Source: Linum tenue (lineage: Eukaryota; Streptophyta; Magnoliopsida; Malpighiales; Linaceae). From it: 64,000 bases of DNA. The position numbers and the translations under genes are program-made. How positions within the stretch are numbered: position 1 is the stretch's first letter; every line of letters begins with the position of its first letter. Positions 11,421-21,735 of the stretch are shown here, piece after piece. The notes under the pieces are model-generated. The model did not search any database and was not told where the DNA came from. It worked only from the letters and a program-made list of their open reading frames with translations. The DNA lies in contig CAMGYJ010000006.1 in the NCBI GenBank assembly GCA_946122785.1, forward strand, positions 31,323,168-31,387,167, in the 5' to 3' direction.

Positions 11421-12611
11421 ATGGATCCTCATGGCTTCTCCAACCATTGGGGGTATCCACCACCATCCGAGTGGTATTACCCCGAGAACCCCTGGAGCAA
11501 TCAAGGAGGAGACGACTATGGATTCGGGTTGCAGTACCAACCCCCTTACTACGGAGAACAATCAGACCCCTGGGCATATCAAGAACAACCTCATTACCAA
11601 GAAAACTTTCTCCCACAACCAGAAGGATCATCGGAGTAGGAGTTACCCATGACGGCCTTCATGGGCCATTCTGCAGAGCCATGCCACACTCCACATCCAG
11701 ATCCAAACTATGAATTGAGGCTTCTCATGGAGCAGTTTGCTCGAGATAGTGAGAGATCATGCTCCAGGATGGATCATTGCATCCAGGCCTATCGTGAAAC
11801 AGAGGAGATCCTCCTGAGCCTTAAGAAGAGCGTCGATGATCTTGAGCGATCTTGTGCACAACCTGCTCCAGATCACCCTCCTGCTACCATACTAGAAGAG
11901 GAGGAGGAAGAAGAAGGCTACAAGGACATTGTGGAGCACACTGAAGTTGTCACTGAGAGCTCCCGTGATGATCATGATCAGGAATGTCCTGTCGTAGCCG
12001 AGCACACCTTCCCACATCCCAAACTGAGCTTTGAAGAGGCGGGCATGAGTGAGGAGATGCAAGAAGATATCATGAAAGAAATTGCTTGGCAACTTGCTCT
12101 CCAATCCGTGCTAGAAGAAGAAGAGAGAGAAAGGGTACAAAAAGAAGTTGTGGAGGATGACAAAAGTGAAGCAGAAGGAGTTCTTGATCATTTCCCAGGG
12201 GTGATACCACATGAAGAAGGAAGGGAGGTTGAAAAAGCACTTGGCGTCCGGGCCGAGGACGAAGTTGAGGTGGAAGAGGCTTGCACCGGCCTTATGTTAC
12301 ATGTGATATCTCCACCAAACGTCGAGGAACTACTTAGCAAGGACCCATTTGCAGTGTCTCTTTGCCAGACTAAGGCCACTTCGACATCGGTCCCTCTTGG
12401 TGGACGCGATGGTGGTCAATCGATGCTGTCATATCTAGTTTGGGGCAATGAGACGAGAGAAGAGAAGAAGAGGTCTCGAGGGTGGAGACTTCATCCGCAT
12501 CAAGTGCACGTGCTTCCATCACCTGTCATACCAAATGCTCGTGACTTGAGACTCTACCTCATTGACGAGAACCTCAACTTCAAGGAGGTTTTGGGGTGGA
12601 CCGAAACTTAG
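11421..12611 (+). pseudogene. Family-1 element internal protein frame with one amber stop
   Basis: One reading frame runs from ATG 11421 to the stop at 12609-12611 (397 codons including the final stop), interrupted only by TAG at 11637-11639; a new ATG follows at 11649. The N-terminal piece is Tyr/Pro/Gly/Gln-rich (WYYPENPWSNQGG, YGEQSDPWAYQEQPHYQ). The second part is strongly acidic with runs of Glu and a probable coiled coil around residues 70-200 of the full frame. There are no gag zinc knuckles and no protease or polymerase motifs. I do not recognise the protein. It could be an accessory protein of a non-autonomous Athila-like element. Whether the TAG is a mutation or a readthrough site cannot be told here. 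Confidence 0.55.
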
Positions 12612-12870
12612 GAGCTACCGTCCGGCTCACGACGTGAAAGAAGCGCTTGTTGGGAGGCAACCCAACCAGTCAGTTTGCATTTCTTTCCCTATTTCTCTTC
12701 GGTTGAGTCAGTTTTGTTCTTTGATTTTAGAGTCAATAACTCAACCTTTGTGAGATTTTGTGTGGTGTTTGTGTTTCGACTACTCTCTCCTCCTTGAATG
12801 CACCGCCTGCCTGGTCCACCGTCATTCACCCTTGATCTGGTAACTTTGTTCTACCCCCTTATCTTTCCTC

Positions 12871-12914
12871 CATTGAGGACAATGTCGTGCTTAAGTGTGT
12901 GGGGGGGGGGGGGG
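12871..12914 (+). promoter_or_regulatory. Internal (second) polypurine-tract-like site, family 1
   Basis: CCATTGAGGACAATGTCG, then CTTAAGTGTGTG and a run of 14 G. The layout repeats the 3' polypurine tract (GGGGACAA ... TTAAGTGTGGGGG, 13814-13843). The same duplicated arrangement occurs in the family-2 element at 58602-58640. A role in plus-strand priming is inferred. Confidence 0.55.
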
Positions 12915-12958
12915 TGTGTTTGATTATGTATGCGGGTGAATGTTTGGCTGTTTGTGTG

Positions 12959-13006
12959 CTTGGAGCCTAGTCCACTGTCCAAATTTTTAAATTTGAGGGC
13001 TCCAAG
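12959..13006 (+). other. Conserved stem-loop, family 1
   Basis: CTTGGAGCC (12959-12967) pairs perfectly with GGCTCCAAG (12998-13006). An inner stem CCAAATTT / AAATTTG-GG lies inside. The same structure with a different loop occurs at 58675-58721 in family 2, in the same position after the internal polypurine tract. Confidence 0.65.
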
Positions 13007-13830
13007 TACGTGTTACCATGCAAATTGTCTGCTCAGTATGCTTTGAATTGACAGTCTCTATAGTAATGTGCAACCTAGGGAGGTAGTGTAGCACTATGGA
13101 GGATGTTGATGCATTTAAGAAGTCTCGTTTCTTCTTCATATTGTGTTGGTTGATTGTGTAAATTAGTCATCTTAGGACCCTTGAATGGTGTGGTGTTGTT
13201 GACTCTCTACCTGTCATGGACTCCTGTATCATGTTTTGAAATAAAAGGTGCTCGAAAATGTGCTTTACAATAACGTCTCCCGTGCGAATAGGGCGAAAGT
13301 GTGTAAGGGGAGACGGGAATCCGTTCCCAATTTCCACCTACTACCTCCAGCCCCCTTACATATCTTTCCCCCGCACGAGGCTCGAGACATTCGCTCCCAG
13401 CATGGCCGGTAAGAGCCGGGTTCCCGCAAAACCTTTGCTAGGTGGGAGCCCCGTTTTCTGAAAATCGGGTTGGAACCCTTGGAAAAACAAAGAGAACAAA
13501 AGAGAACAAAAGAAAAGGAAAAAAGGGGTTCCAACCGTCTTCAAAAAGAAAATAAGAGCACCTTGAAAAATGTGAGTCCATGATCTTTTGTTTTTGAGAG
13601 TCTCTTCGTCCACGATTCATCTGTCCTCTGATCACTATTTGCCATGATGTCGACTCGAGACTAGCGTTCTCGCCGAAGAAGCTATGAGATGACTTGTGCG
13701 TCGGTTGACCTCGTAAGCTGCTAAATGATCTAGAAAATCCTCTATCAATGATCGAGGGTGTGTGTTGCTATAGAGTTCTGGAGAGTTGCATTGGTTTGAG
13801 TTAGGTTTGCTTGGGGACAAGCAAACGGTT

Positions 13831-13843
13831 AAGTGTGGGGGGA
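13831..13843 (+). promoter_or_regulatory. 3' polypurine tract, family 1
   Basis: AAGTGTGGGGGGA two bases before the TG that opens the 3' LTR at 13846. Confidence 0.85.
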
Positions 13844-13845
13844 TT

Positions 13846-15336
13846 TGATGACTCGATATTTGCACATGTTTTCCCCTTTGTTTCTTGATCGTTTAAGCTT
13901 ACATTATCGCTTATTTGGCCTATTTTACGCTAGGTTGTGTTCCTTTGTCACATTTCAGGTCCTAGCACATAAAGTGAAGCGTATGCGCAAGTTTCAAGTC
14001 AATCGGAGATCAATTGGCGACTCGGGGGAAGAAACTCGGGTATGACTTGAAGAAGATGGATTTCTACCTCAGTTTGTGACCAGATAATCATGTAATCTTG
14101 TCATGAGAAGAAAGAGGACGAGACTACGAGCGTCTGAGATCAAACGGAACCTGATTTGGAGTCCGAACGAGGGAGAAACGAAGAATCAAAGATAGGGGAC
14201 CCGGAAATGCAAAATACCCGACCATAATACCCTACCGGGTATTTATGGCCATCTGATAGGGGATTTTTGGCAGCATCAGAAGGCCCCCCGGTCGTGAACC
14301 AAAAATACCCGACCGGTACTAAAAATACCCGACCGGGTATTTTTCCTTTTGCCCGAAAGAGTGACCCGGAGCATTTTGTTTATACCCGACCGGGTATTCT
14401 GACCGGGGATCGCGAACGCAAGCTGTTAAAAGCATGTTTTGTGCGTTTTTGCAAGGGAGAGCTGGGTTTTGGATCCCAAACACCCAAGGGACGAACCAAA
14501 GAAAGAGAGGGCGATTTGAGGGCATTCTCGGAGTGGAATTGGAGGATTTCTTCGCCTTGGAAGCTCGAGGAACAAGCCCGGACTTGAAGACTGATCATCT
14601 GAAGATTCTTACTGCAGTCTCTCTCTTCTCTATGGAGTAACTTCCCTTCACTTAGGTTTTGAGGAACCCTAGCTATGGTTGTTTGATTGGATGATTGTAT
14701 GAGTACTCTTACTTGATAATCTTGAGTTCATATTCAATCTATGCATGTTTTCATGATTCAATTCTGCTTTAGTCGAGATTATTGATTCTGCTTTGATCCT
14801 ATGAGAGCGAATACCTGATTAGGTCAATAGAGCACCATAGATTGATAGTAGTGGATCGATTGCTTTAGTCGAGGGTTGATTCACTGCTTTGTATCGATTG
14901 AGAACCTCATTCGATAGAGGGAGTCTAGTTCAGAACGCCTTGATGGGTTGTTCTAGAGAAGGATACGTCCCTCTAGGCAATTGACTCAAGAGGGCCTTGT
15001 TCCTTTAGTCGAGACTCAAGGTCTAGTCAAGGATTCTCCGCATTGTGAATGAAAGTGAAACAAGTTAGAGATCATCAATCGTTAATCCGGCTAGTGGCTA
15101 GGGGGAATCATACCTAAGTGAGTTCCCAACCTGTGATTAAATTAACTTTAACTGTAGTTTGCTAGAGTAGTTTTAGTTCTTTCATCTTAATCTGGTTTGC
15201 TAGATAATGAACTGAAGCTGAGTAATAGTAACTCTAGAGACCTGTGGATTCGATATTTATTACTTGAGCCACTATACTGCAGTCCCTTTCATTGGTTACA
15301 CTTGGCCTTTGTCAGGAGTTGTGTCATAGCGAGTCA
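13846..15336 (+). repeat. 3' LTR of family-1 element (complete)
   Basis: Opens TGATGACTCGATATTTGCAC and ends CATAGCGAGTCA, 1491 bp. The opening matches the minus-strand end of the solo LTR at 59770-61207. The block TTGCACATGTTTT near its start is shared with family 2 and with the relic at 39217, showing common ancestry. Confidence 0.92.
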
Positions 15337-16162
15337 CAAATCCTAAAATTTCCCCCTGCCGTCGGCCGCCTCCGAAACCAAAAGCGGAGGAAGACAAGAT
15401 CGATTTGGAACAGGAGGAGTACAACCAGAATGAAGGCTACGAGAAGGAAGAGGCTACTCGGCATGGGTGCCATGGTGGAGTACTTCTCGCGCCCTGTAAG
15501 TAATTCCCCGACTCATTCTCTGTCTCTCTTTATTTTCCTGGTGGAAGAAGAAGAAGCGGGCAAGAGAAGCTGAAAAAGAAGAACACGGAAAAGGAAAAGA
15601 AGATGCTCAATGAATTCTAGAATGATTTTGTTGAGACTTTCACCTCTCGACATTCCCTATCCTTCCCGTTGTAGTTACAGTGTATTATATTCATTTTTAT
15701 TTCTTTGATTCAAGTCGGCTTAATGATATTGAACTATTGCACTGCCTATTCTTAAAATTGCCCATGAAACCCTCTTCATGGTAGAGTAAATATTTTATTG
15801 CATGATTGATCAATGTCCCAAATTGGTTGTTCAAATCCTGCTTCCTACTGTAGAACTACTATCGAAGAACCATGCCTTCTTCCTAAAATACTGATGTAAT
15901 ATCCTTGCAGTCTGGGCAAGAGCCGCAGCAGCATCATTTTCAGGAATGAGTTACCGACCGGGTCTTTCATAAAATTATCCTTCGACGTACACAACTATTT
16001 TGATTCTGAACCATTTATGTATGTGGATCCAATGATTTTGTTATTAAATGATTGTTTTTTCGTTTACCCAGCTACCAAGCATTAGCTTACAATGGTGGAG
16101 GTTGTAACTTAATTACCATTCTATACATAGATTGATTCAATGATTGAGTCAGATTTCTTACA
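15337..16162. other. Non-coding between LTR and Pack-MULE
   Basis: A possible exon-like segment with a GTAAGT donor at about 15497 (reading LLGMGAMVEYFSRP before the donor) has no recognised partner. The rest is AT-rich and shows no gene. The 11-bp target site of the Pack-MULE follows at 16163-16173. Confidence 0.35.
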
Positions 16163-16610
16163 ATGAATTGATCGGCTTAATTGCAAGTTTGGTCACCCGA
16201 ATTGCTTAAAAATTTCACGTTTGCCACCCGAATTGATTTATTCCATTTATAGTCACTCGAATTAGTTGAACAGTCCAAGTTCGGTCACTCTCCGTTAACC
16301 TCCGTTAGACTCCGTTAATGACGGCCGTTAAGTGATGACGTGGCTAACAGAAAGACACAGTCAGCACATTTAAACATTAAAAAACGACGACCCGACCCGC
16401 CAGCTCACCCTTACCCGCCCAGTCAGCCATTCTTGCCCAAACCCGCGAACCAACGCAATTAATTGACCCTAAACCCAAACCCGAGACCCAACCCCCCTGA
16501 ATTGTAAATCACAGACGACAACAACTCGTTCTCTCCATCTGCGCTCGTCTCCCATCCTCTTCATCCTTATCCGACGACGAGGACGACGAGAGGCTTCTGC
16601 GCAGTCAGAG

Positions 16611-17195
16611 GCCGGGATTGGACCCCTGAAAACTTACCGGTACGCGACCTTGCTGGTCACCTTCATCGCCTACGCCTGCTACCACGCTTCTCGAAAACCT
16701 AGCAGCATCGTCAAGAGCGTCCTCGATCCCGACCCGCTGAACCGGCCGCTCTCAGGTAACGACCCCTTTCCTTGGCCGATTGGGAATGTGTTCATCGAGG
16801 AACAAGGGCAAAATTCTTCCCCCCTTTCGGAGAGCAGCAGGAAAGGTTGGGAGCCGTTCAATGGCAAGGACGGGACGTCGAAATTGGGGGAAATCGATGT
16901 CGCGTTCCTGTCCTGTTACTCGTTGGGGATGTATGTAACGGGCCATTTGGGGGATAAATTGGATATGAGGCTGTTCTTGACCTCTGGCATGGTAGGCAGC
17001 GGGATCTTCGTCGCGCTGTTTGGGATGGGTTATCTCTGGAACGTTCATGTGTTCTGGTTCTACCTGGCGATGCAAATGGTCGCGGGGCTGTTCCAGGCGA
17101 CTGGCTGGCCGTCCGTTGTGGCGGTGATTGGGAACTGGTTCGGGAAGAGGAAGAGAGGGTTGATTATGGGGATTTGGAACGCGCACACCTCCGTC
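16611..17195 (+). pseudogene. Captured glycerol-3-phosphate transporter fragment
   Basis: An open frame through the Pack-MULE reads TYRYATLLVTFIAYACYHAS, SRKPSSIVKSVLDPDPLNR, FLSCYSLGMYVTGHLGDKLD, GLFQATGWPSVVAVIGNWFG and KRKRGLIMGIWNAHTSV. These are the N-terminal quarter to third of the plant glycerol-3-phosphate transporter / SLC37-like MFS family (organic phosphate:phosphate antiporters). The match stops after NAHTSV at about 17195, where the parental gene would continue, and the frame ends at a stop 17211-17213. No ATG belonging to the family begins it. The first membrane segments and the GDKLD loop are intact, with no frameshift, so capture is either recent or under some constraint. The parent gene is not in this window. 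Confidence 0.88.
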
Positions 17196-17324
17196 GTTCT
17201 ACAGCTGGCATAACCCTAAATCCATGCCGCTGCTCACCTTGAACGAAGACGACGACGAAAGCGGCGACCACAATCGCCGCCGGGGGAACAAAGAAGACGA
17301 CGAAGAGGAAGAAGACCGCCGTGA
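17196..17324 (+). pseudogene. Second captured gene fragment (first-exon-like)
   Basis: After AACCCTAAATCC comes an ATG at 17224 opening an acidic frame MPLLTLNEDDDESGDHNRRR that runs on into the right inverted repeat. It looks like a 5' UTR plus start of an unrelated gene joined to the transporter fragment. I do not recognise the source. Confidence 0.5.
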
Positions 17325-18141
17325 AAGCCTCTCGTCGTCCTCGTCGTCGGATAAGGATGAAGAGGATGGGAGACGAGCGCAGATGGAGAGAACGAGTTGT
17401 TGTCGTCTGTGATTTACAATTCAGGGGGGGTTGGGTCTCGGGTTTGGGTTTAGGGTCAATTAATTGGGTTGGTTCGCGGGTTTGGGCAAGAATGGCTGAC
17501 TGGGCGGGTAAGGGTGAGTTAGCGGGTCGGGTCGGGTCGTCGTTTTTTAATGTTTAAATGTGCTGACTGTGTCTTTCTGTTAGCCACGTCATCACTTAAC
17601 GGCCGTCATTAACGGAGTCTAACGGAGGTTAACGGAGAGTGACCGAACTTGGACTGTTCAACTAATTCGAGTGACTATAAATGGAATAAATCAATTCGGG
17701 TGGCAAACGTGAAATTTTTAAGCAATTCGGGTGACCAAACTTGCAATTAAGCATGAATTGATCTATATAGAAATTCATGAATTATGGAGCCGAAAAATAG
17801 AATGCGTCTGAACACTACCAGGAGAACGCTGGCACATAGAAATTCATTAGCAACTGCATCTGGAATGCAACGAGGTGAACATAATGAAGGTATTTCTGTA
17901 AAGGAATCAAATGAGGGTTAACAAAGAAAAGGGAGGTCAATTAGGAAGGGTTATAAGGAACTAACTCACTGGTGGCAGTGCCCGATAATTTCAGATCTTG
18001 GTTTGTTTTTATTTGTATCCAGGTAGATACATCGTTCTCCTTGATTGAGTGAGAACATAATTTTGCCAAAGGCAGTGCTCTACATTATCCATAAGTGTAT
18101 ATTGTTCTGAAGGGTTAATGGGTGTTTGGTTTATGGCGCAG

Positions 18142-18246
18142 GTATGCAGTCTAGCCTGGACCAAGAATGTGAGCGAGCTAGTGAGCACTAAGAGGTACTT
18201 CTAGAACAAAATCATTGTGAGGAAGTGTCCATCATTACCAAATGTA
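18142..18246 (+). pseudogene. FZR/CDC20-like WD40 exon fragment
   Basis: Directly after an AG acceptor (GGCGCAG) the frame reads VCSLAWTKNVSELVSTKRYF, a TAG stop, then NKIIVRKCPSLPNV. This matches the WD40 segment of plant FIZZY-RELATED/CCS52 activators of the anaphase-promoting complex (family pattern NLAWSKNVNELVSTHGYSQN). The stop replaces the SQNQ part, so it is a dead fragment. The Copia element begins within a few bases. The 378 bp before it (17764-18141) show no further exon that I can place. Confidence 0.6.
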
Positions 18247-18582
18247 TATTCTGTTAGATGGTACAGGTCATTGTTGGGCATGGATCATTATTGTACATAT
18301 TATGATGCAGAGATGGGGAGTTGTCGTGACTCTACTGCTTTTAGGGATTGGTTTTGTCCATTCCTTTTCTTTAGTTTCCTTCTTTTCATTTTCTTCTTCT
18401 TGAGATTATAAGCTCCTTGTAACGTGAGTCTTAACTCACTGTACCAAAAACACAAACATAGTAAGATTGGCAGCTCGAAGAGTCCTAACTCTTCCGTGAA
18501 TTAGTTCTGGGCATTCCAGAGATACCACGTAAATCGGGGTTTGTGTTCTTCCTTCCCTAGATTAATCTGTTATTGATTTTCA

Positions 18583-18594
18583 TGGTATCAGAGC
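18583..18594 (+). promoter_or_regulatory. Primer-binding site of the Copia element
   Basis: TGGTATCAGAGC, complementary to the 3' end of initiator tRNA-Met, directly after the CA that ends the LTR. Confidence 0.85.
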
Positions 18595-18602
18595 CTCTGT
18601 CA

Positions 18603-19541
18603 ATGGATTCCGATTTACCTACCGTTCGTCTTACCTCCGCCAACTATTCTCTGTGGGAGTTTCAATTCCGTGTCTTCGTGGAAGGACGTGGATTTTTGGT
18701 ATACTCAACGGCACCACTCCCCATCCGGAGACAACAGCTTCAGCACAAGAACATGCTCTTTGGGATCAGAATGATGCTAAGGTTAGGTCTTGGCTGCTCA
18801 ACTCAGTCGATCCTTCTACTTGTCCGAGTCTCTGTTTGTTTCCGACTTCCAATAGAATGTGGAGGCATCTGGCCGTCACATATTTCGTTGTGAACACTGC
18901 TCGCCAGTTTGAAGTACAAGTTGCTCTAGCCCGATTGGAGCAACGTGATCTCTCCATCACCAACTATTTTAATCTTGCTCAAGAAATATGGATGAAACAA
19001 GATTTATTGATAGTTGCACTTAATCCTACTCCAACTACTGAAGCCGCGCTGGCGGAACGCCAAAGCACTCGCCTTCTGCAAATTTTGATGAGGCTCAGAC
19101 CTGAGTTTGAGCTTGTTATGTCTACTTTGTTGAATCGTGACAATCTGCAATTAAATAGTGTTCTGGGCCATCTTGTTCGCGAGGAAATGCTACTTCGAAC
19201 CCAGGCGCAGTTTGACATCCGGCCGGGAGAAGGGGAGGCTGTGATTGCTGCCTCCGCATCTGATTAGTTTGCTTTTGCGGTCAGTAGGCCACAATTTCAA
19301 CAACGTGTTCCCAACTCCGAGCTGATCAGTCACCATTGTCGAGAGAAGGGTCACGTTGTGAAGCATTGTCGACAATGCAACTATTGTATCTACTGCAAGC
19401 GTCCAGGACATATAATCCTGGATTGTCGCACTCGCCAGCATAATGACGCCCACGCGGGAGGTTCTGGAGAAAATGCGGGTCAGGTCGATCGTCCTTCTCG
19501 GCATGCATACACTGTCACCCCATCCGTAGCAAGCAGCTCGG
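18603..19541 (+). pseudogene. Copia gag (UBN2-type) with zinc knuckle, broken
   Basis: Starts at ATG 18603 (MDSDLPTVRLTSANYSLWEF). The frame shifts near 18700 and continues as GILNGTTPHPETTA and HALWDQNDAKVRSWLLNSVD, the typical Copia gag core that packages element RNA. A TAG at 19265-19267 interrupts the same frame before a CCHC zinc knuckle CIYCKRPGHIILDC (19385-19426). The hAT insertion at 19542 then cuts the polyprotein. One frameshift, one stop and one insertion make it non-functional. Confidence 0.8.
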
Positions 19542-20177
19542 CAGGGACGGAGCCAGGAATTTAGGTAAGGGGGGGCCGATAAAAATTTTGAAGTAAGAAT
19601 TTTTTTTGTTATTTATTTTTCAACACAAATTACCAAAATATTGACACATAGAAGTCTATTTTTAACTAGTAGAAGATCTTTGTATAGAACGGTTGGGGAT
19701 GAGAAAGTCCGATACAAAGTAAGATAATGGGCAAAAAGTAAAAAACACTACTAAAATGGAAAACTTAGGTACCAAATCGTAAGGTATGCGAAATTTGGGA
19801 CAAAAGGTGTACTAAAATGAAAACATTTGGTACCAAATCGCACATGCATAACTTGGGATTAAGAAGCAAAATTTCATGAATTTAAACTATTCATGCAAAT
19901 TTAGGTACCAAATCGTAAGACAATGGGCAAAAAATGTACCCAAATGAAAAATTAGGTACCAAATCGTAAAACATGCAAAATTTGAGCTTAGGAATCGAAA
20001 TTTTACAAAATTAAAAGCTGCAGCTAGCAACAATCAAACCTAAGACCTCCCCTTCAAAATTATATGTTACACACCGCTAGACCACAGCTTGTGTTATGTA
20101 TTCTTAGTGCAAAGTCGGATTTTAATATTTTAGGGGGGGCCATGGCCCCCCCTGCTTACACGCTAGCTCCGTCCCTG
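19542..20177. mobile_element. Non-autonomous hAT inside Copia gag-pol, 636 bp
   Basis: Ends CAGGGACGGAGCC and GCTCCGTCCCTG, flanked by a perfect 8-bp TSD CAGCTCGG (19534-19541, 20178-20185). Subterminal GGGGGGGCC tracts face each other. Inside is an irregular repeat of TAGGTACCAAATCGTAA units (19760-19980). No coding. Confidence 0.92.
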
Positions 20178-20185
20178 CAGCTCGG

Positions 20186-21554
20186 GACTCTCAACAGCAG
20201 CAGTTGAGCAATTAGTTAATCAGCCCCTTCAAAAATCACTTCTGTCTGCCATAAGTGCAGCATTTGCGACAATGCAAATATCAGGTAAAAATTCTCCCTG
20301 GCTTCTAGATTCGGCATGTTTTAACCATATGACACATGATTTGGGTAAGCTTGAGAAGGTTGTTCCGATTAAAAATATGGCTTTGAGAGTAGCGAATGGA
20401 GAAAAACTCCAAGTTAGTGGAGTTGCCATGGTTAATGATAATTCTCTTCTCTTAAATAATACTCTACATGTTCCGGAATTGGTGCCTAATTTAGTTTCTG
20501 TCGGTCAGCTTACTAAACAAGGACGTTCTATTTTGTTCGCACCCAATGGTTGTTTTGTTCAGGATCTGAAGACGGGGAGGCAGATCGGAAGGGGGAGTAA
20601 ATGGGGACGAATTTTTCATCTAGAGGAACGTCAAGATCCCTCAGCATCATCTGCCATCTTGAGTAGCGGTAGGTAGGGGTGGCTATACGGTCCGGTCCGG
20701 TTAAATTGGCCCAAATTGATCCGGTCCAGTCCGGTTTTTTTTAGAATATAAGGACTTGGATTGGATACAGTCCGGTCTTGATCCGGTCCGGTCTTGACCC
20801 GGTCCGGTCCCAATTCGGTCTTGATTTTATATTGAGATTGTGGGAATTTGAGTGGCCTAAGGCCTAAAAGGGTGAGGAGTTGGTTAAGTTTTGTACTAAG
20901 TGTAAAGGTTTGTGACCGTTTATGCAAATTACCTTTAAGTTTTGGGTGTGGAGCTCTCTTATCCGGTCTTTATCCGGTTTTTTACCTCAAATCTAAGCCC
21001 AAAGATTGGATTGGATTATTTACTATCCGGTCCGGGTCCGGTCTTGGTCCGGGTTATACGGTCCGGTTTCCGGTTTTTTATCCGGTCCCGGTCCAAATAG
21101 CCAGCCCTAGCGGTAGGAACGTCAGTAGTCCGTCGTCAGTTTCTCGTGGTATTTTCTTACCTTCTAGATTTTTGAGTCAGTCAGAAAATAATTGGAGTCT
21201 TTGGCATTCACGTTTAGGTCATCCCCATTCTGATCGCCTTGTAATGATGTTTAGACAGTCTTTACTTGGCAAGTTTGATCCTGGATTTCAGCAAAACATT
21301 TTTGTACTAGTTGTGTTGAGGCAAAAACTGCTACTTCCTCTTTTCCTTTGAGCACTACTGTGATTACTGAGCCTTTTTACATTGTTCACACTGATCTTTG
21401 GGGACCCTCTCCTGTTCTATCTCGGCATGGCTATCACTATTTTGTTCTTTTTATAGATCATGCTACTCGATTTACCTGGATTTATTTTATACATCTTAAA
21501 TCTGAGCTACTGTCCGTTGCTATTGAATTTTTGAAAATGATCCATGCCCAATAA
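20186..21554 (+). pseudogene. Copia protease / pre-integrase / integrase fragment
   Basis: Continues the polyprotein after the first hAT. The protease-like motif WLLDSACFNHMT is near 20299 and downstream text such as LHVPELVPNLVSVGQLTKQG is typical. A second hAT (20674-21109) follows, then the pre-integrase signature LWHSRLGHPHSDRLV near 21200. The integrase start is HTDLWGPSPVLSRHGYHYF and FIDHATRFTWIYF. Frameshifts lie between these blocks. The frame ends at IHAQ-stop at 21554. Confidence 0.8.
20674..21109. mobile_element. Non-autonomous hAT inside Copia pol, 436 bp
   Basis: Begins TAGGGGTGGCTATACGGTCC and ends AAATAGCCAGCCCTA, with a perfect 8-bp TSD GCGGTAGG (20666-20673, 21110-21117). 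Subterminal arrays of GGTCCGGT / ACCGGACC in opposite orientation. No coding. Intact TSDs suggest it is younger than its host element. Confidence 0.92.
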
Positions 21555-21595
21555 TGACCCGTACCATCTAACATATTCATCAATGAACTCAGTAG

Positions 21596-21733
<138 letters not shown>

Positions 21734-21735
21734 TA

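Larger units (their letters stand above)
9877..15336 (+). mobile_element. Non-autonomous Athila-related LTR retrotransposon (family 1)
   Basis: Near-identical long direct repeats at 9877-11289 and 13846-15336 bracket a 2.56-kb interior. The interior has a tRNA-Asp primer-binding site, one ~400-codon frame with a single internal stop, the conserved block GCGCTTGTTGGGAGGCAACC (12643-12662), an internal polypurine tract plus hairpin, and a 3' polypurine tract. No gag, protease, reverse transcriptase or integrase motif is visible, so it depends on a helper. The left LTR lacks its first 98 bases, so no TSD can be scored. By eye I count about six substitutions and one 20-bp indel between the LTRs, which points to a recent insertion. 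An inverted solo LTR of the same family is at 59770-61207. Confidence 0.9.
16175..17752. mobile_element. Pack-MULE with ~425-bp terminal inverted repeats
   Basis: Left repeat 16175-16596 and right repeat 17325-17752 are near-perfect inverted copies, starting GCTTAATTGCAAGTTTGGTC and reading through to the AGGCTT block. The flanks carry an 11-bp direct repeat ATGAATTGATC (16163-16173, 17753-17763), with one extra G at the left junction. Long inverted repeats and a 9-11-bp TSD are typical of MULEs. The interior has no transposase; it holds two host-gene fragments (16611-17195 and 17196-17324). A decayed end of the same family is found at about 40838-41037. Confidence 0.92.
18250..21554 (+). mobile_element. 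Truncated, decayed Ty1/Copia retrotransposon
   Basis: The 5' LTR ends ...TTTTCA at 18582; its start is uncertain (TGTTAG at about 18252 is a candidate). Then come a tRNA-Met primer-binding site, gag, zinc knuckle, protease-like region, pre-integrase and the start of integrase, in Copia order. The element stops inside integrase at about 21554; reverse transcriptase, RNase H and the 3' LTR are missing. Two hAT insertions (19542-20177 and 20674-21109) with perfect TSDs interrupt it. CDC48-like sequence follows the truncation. Confidence 0.85.

Noticed and set aside
12901..12914. Long G runs (12901-12914, 37681-37690, 57141-57152) as regulatory G-quadruplexes
   Set aside because: Single homopolymer runs adjoining polypurine tracts; length may be a sequencing artefact and no four-tract pattern is clear.
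13265..13635. Minus-strand open frames in the 3' non-coding part of the family-1 element
   Set aside because: Low-complexity composition from purine-rich sequence (AGAACAAAAG repeats); no homologous protein recognised.
16650..17213. A stand-alone functional glycerol-3-phosphate transporter gene
   Set aside because: The similarity stops after the N-terminal third, there is no proper start, and it sits between inverted repeats of a Pack-MULE.
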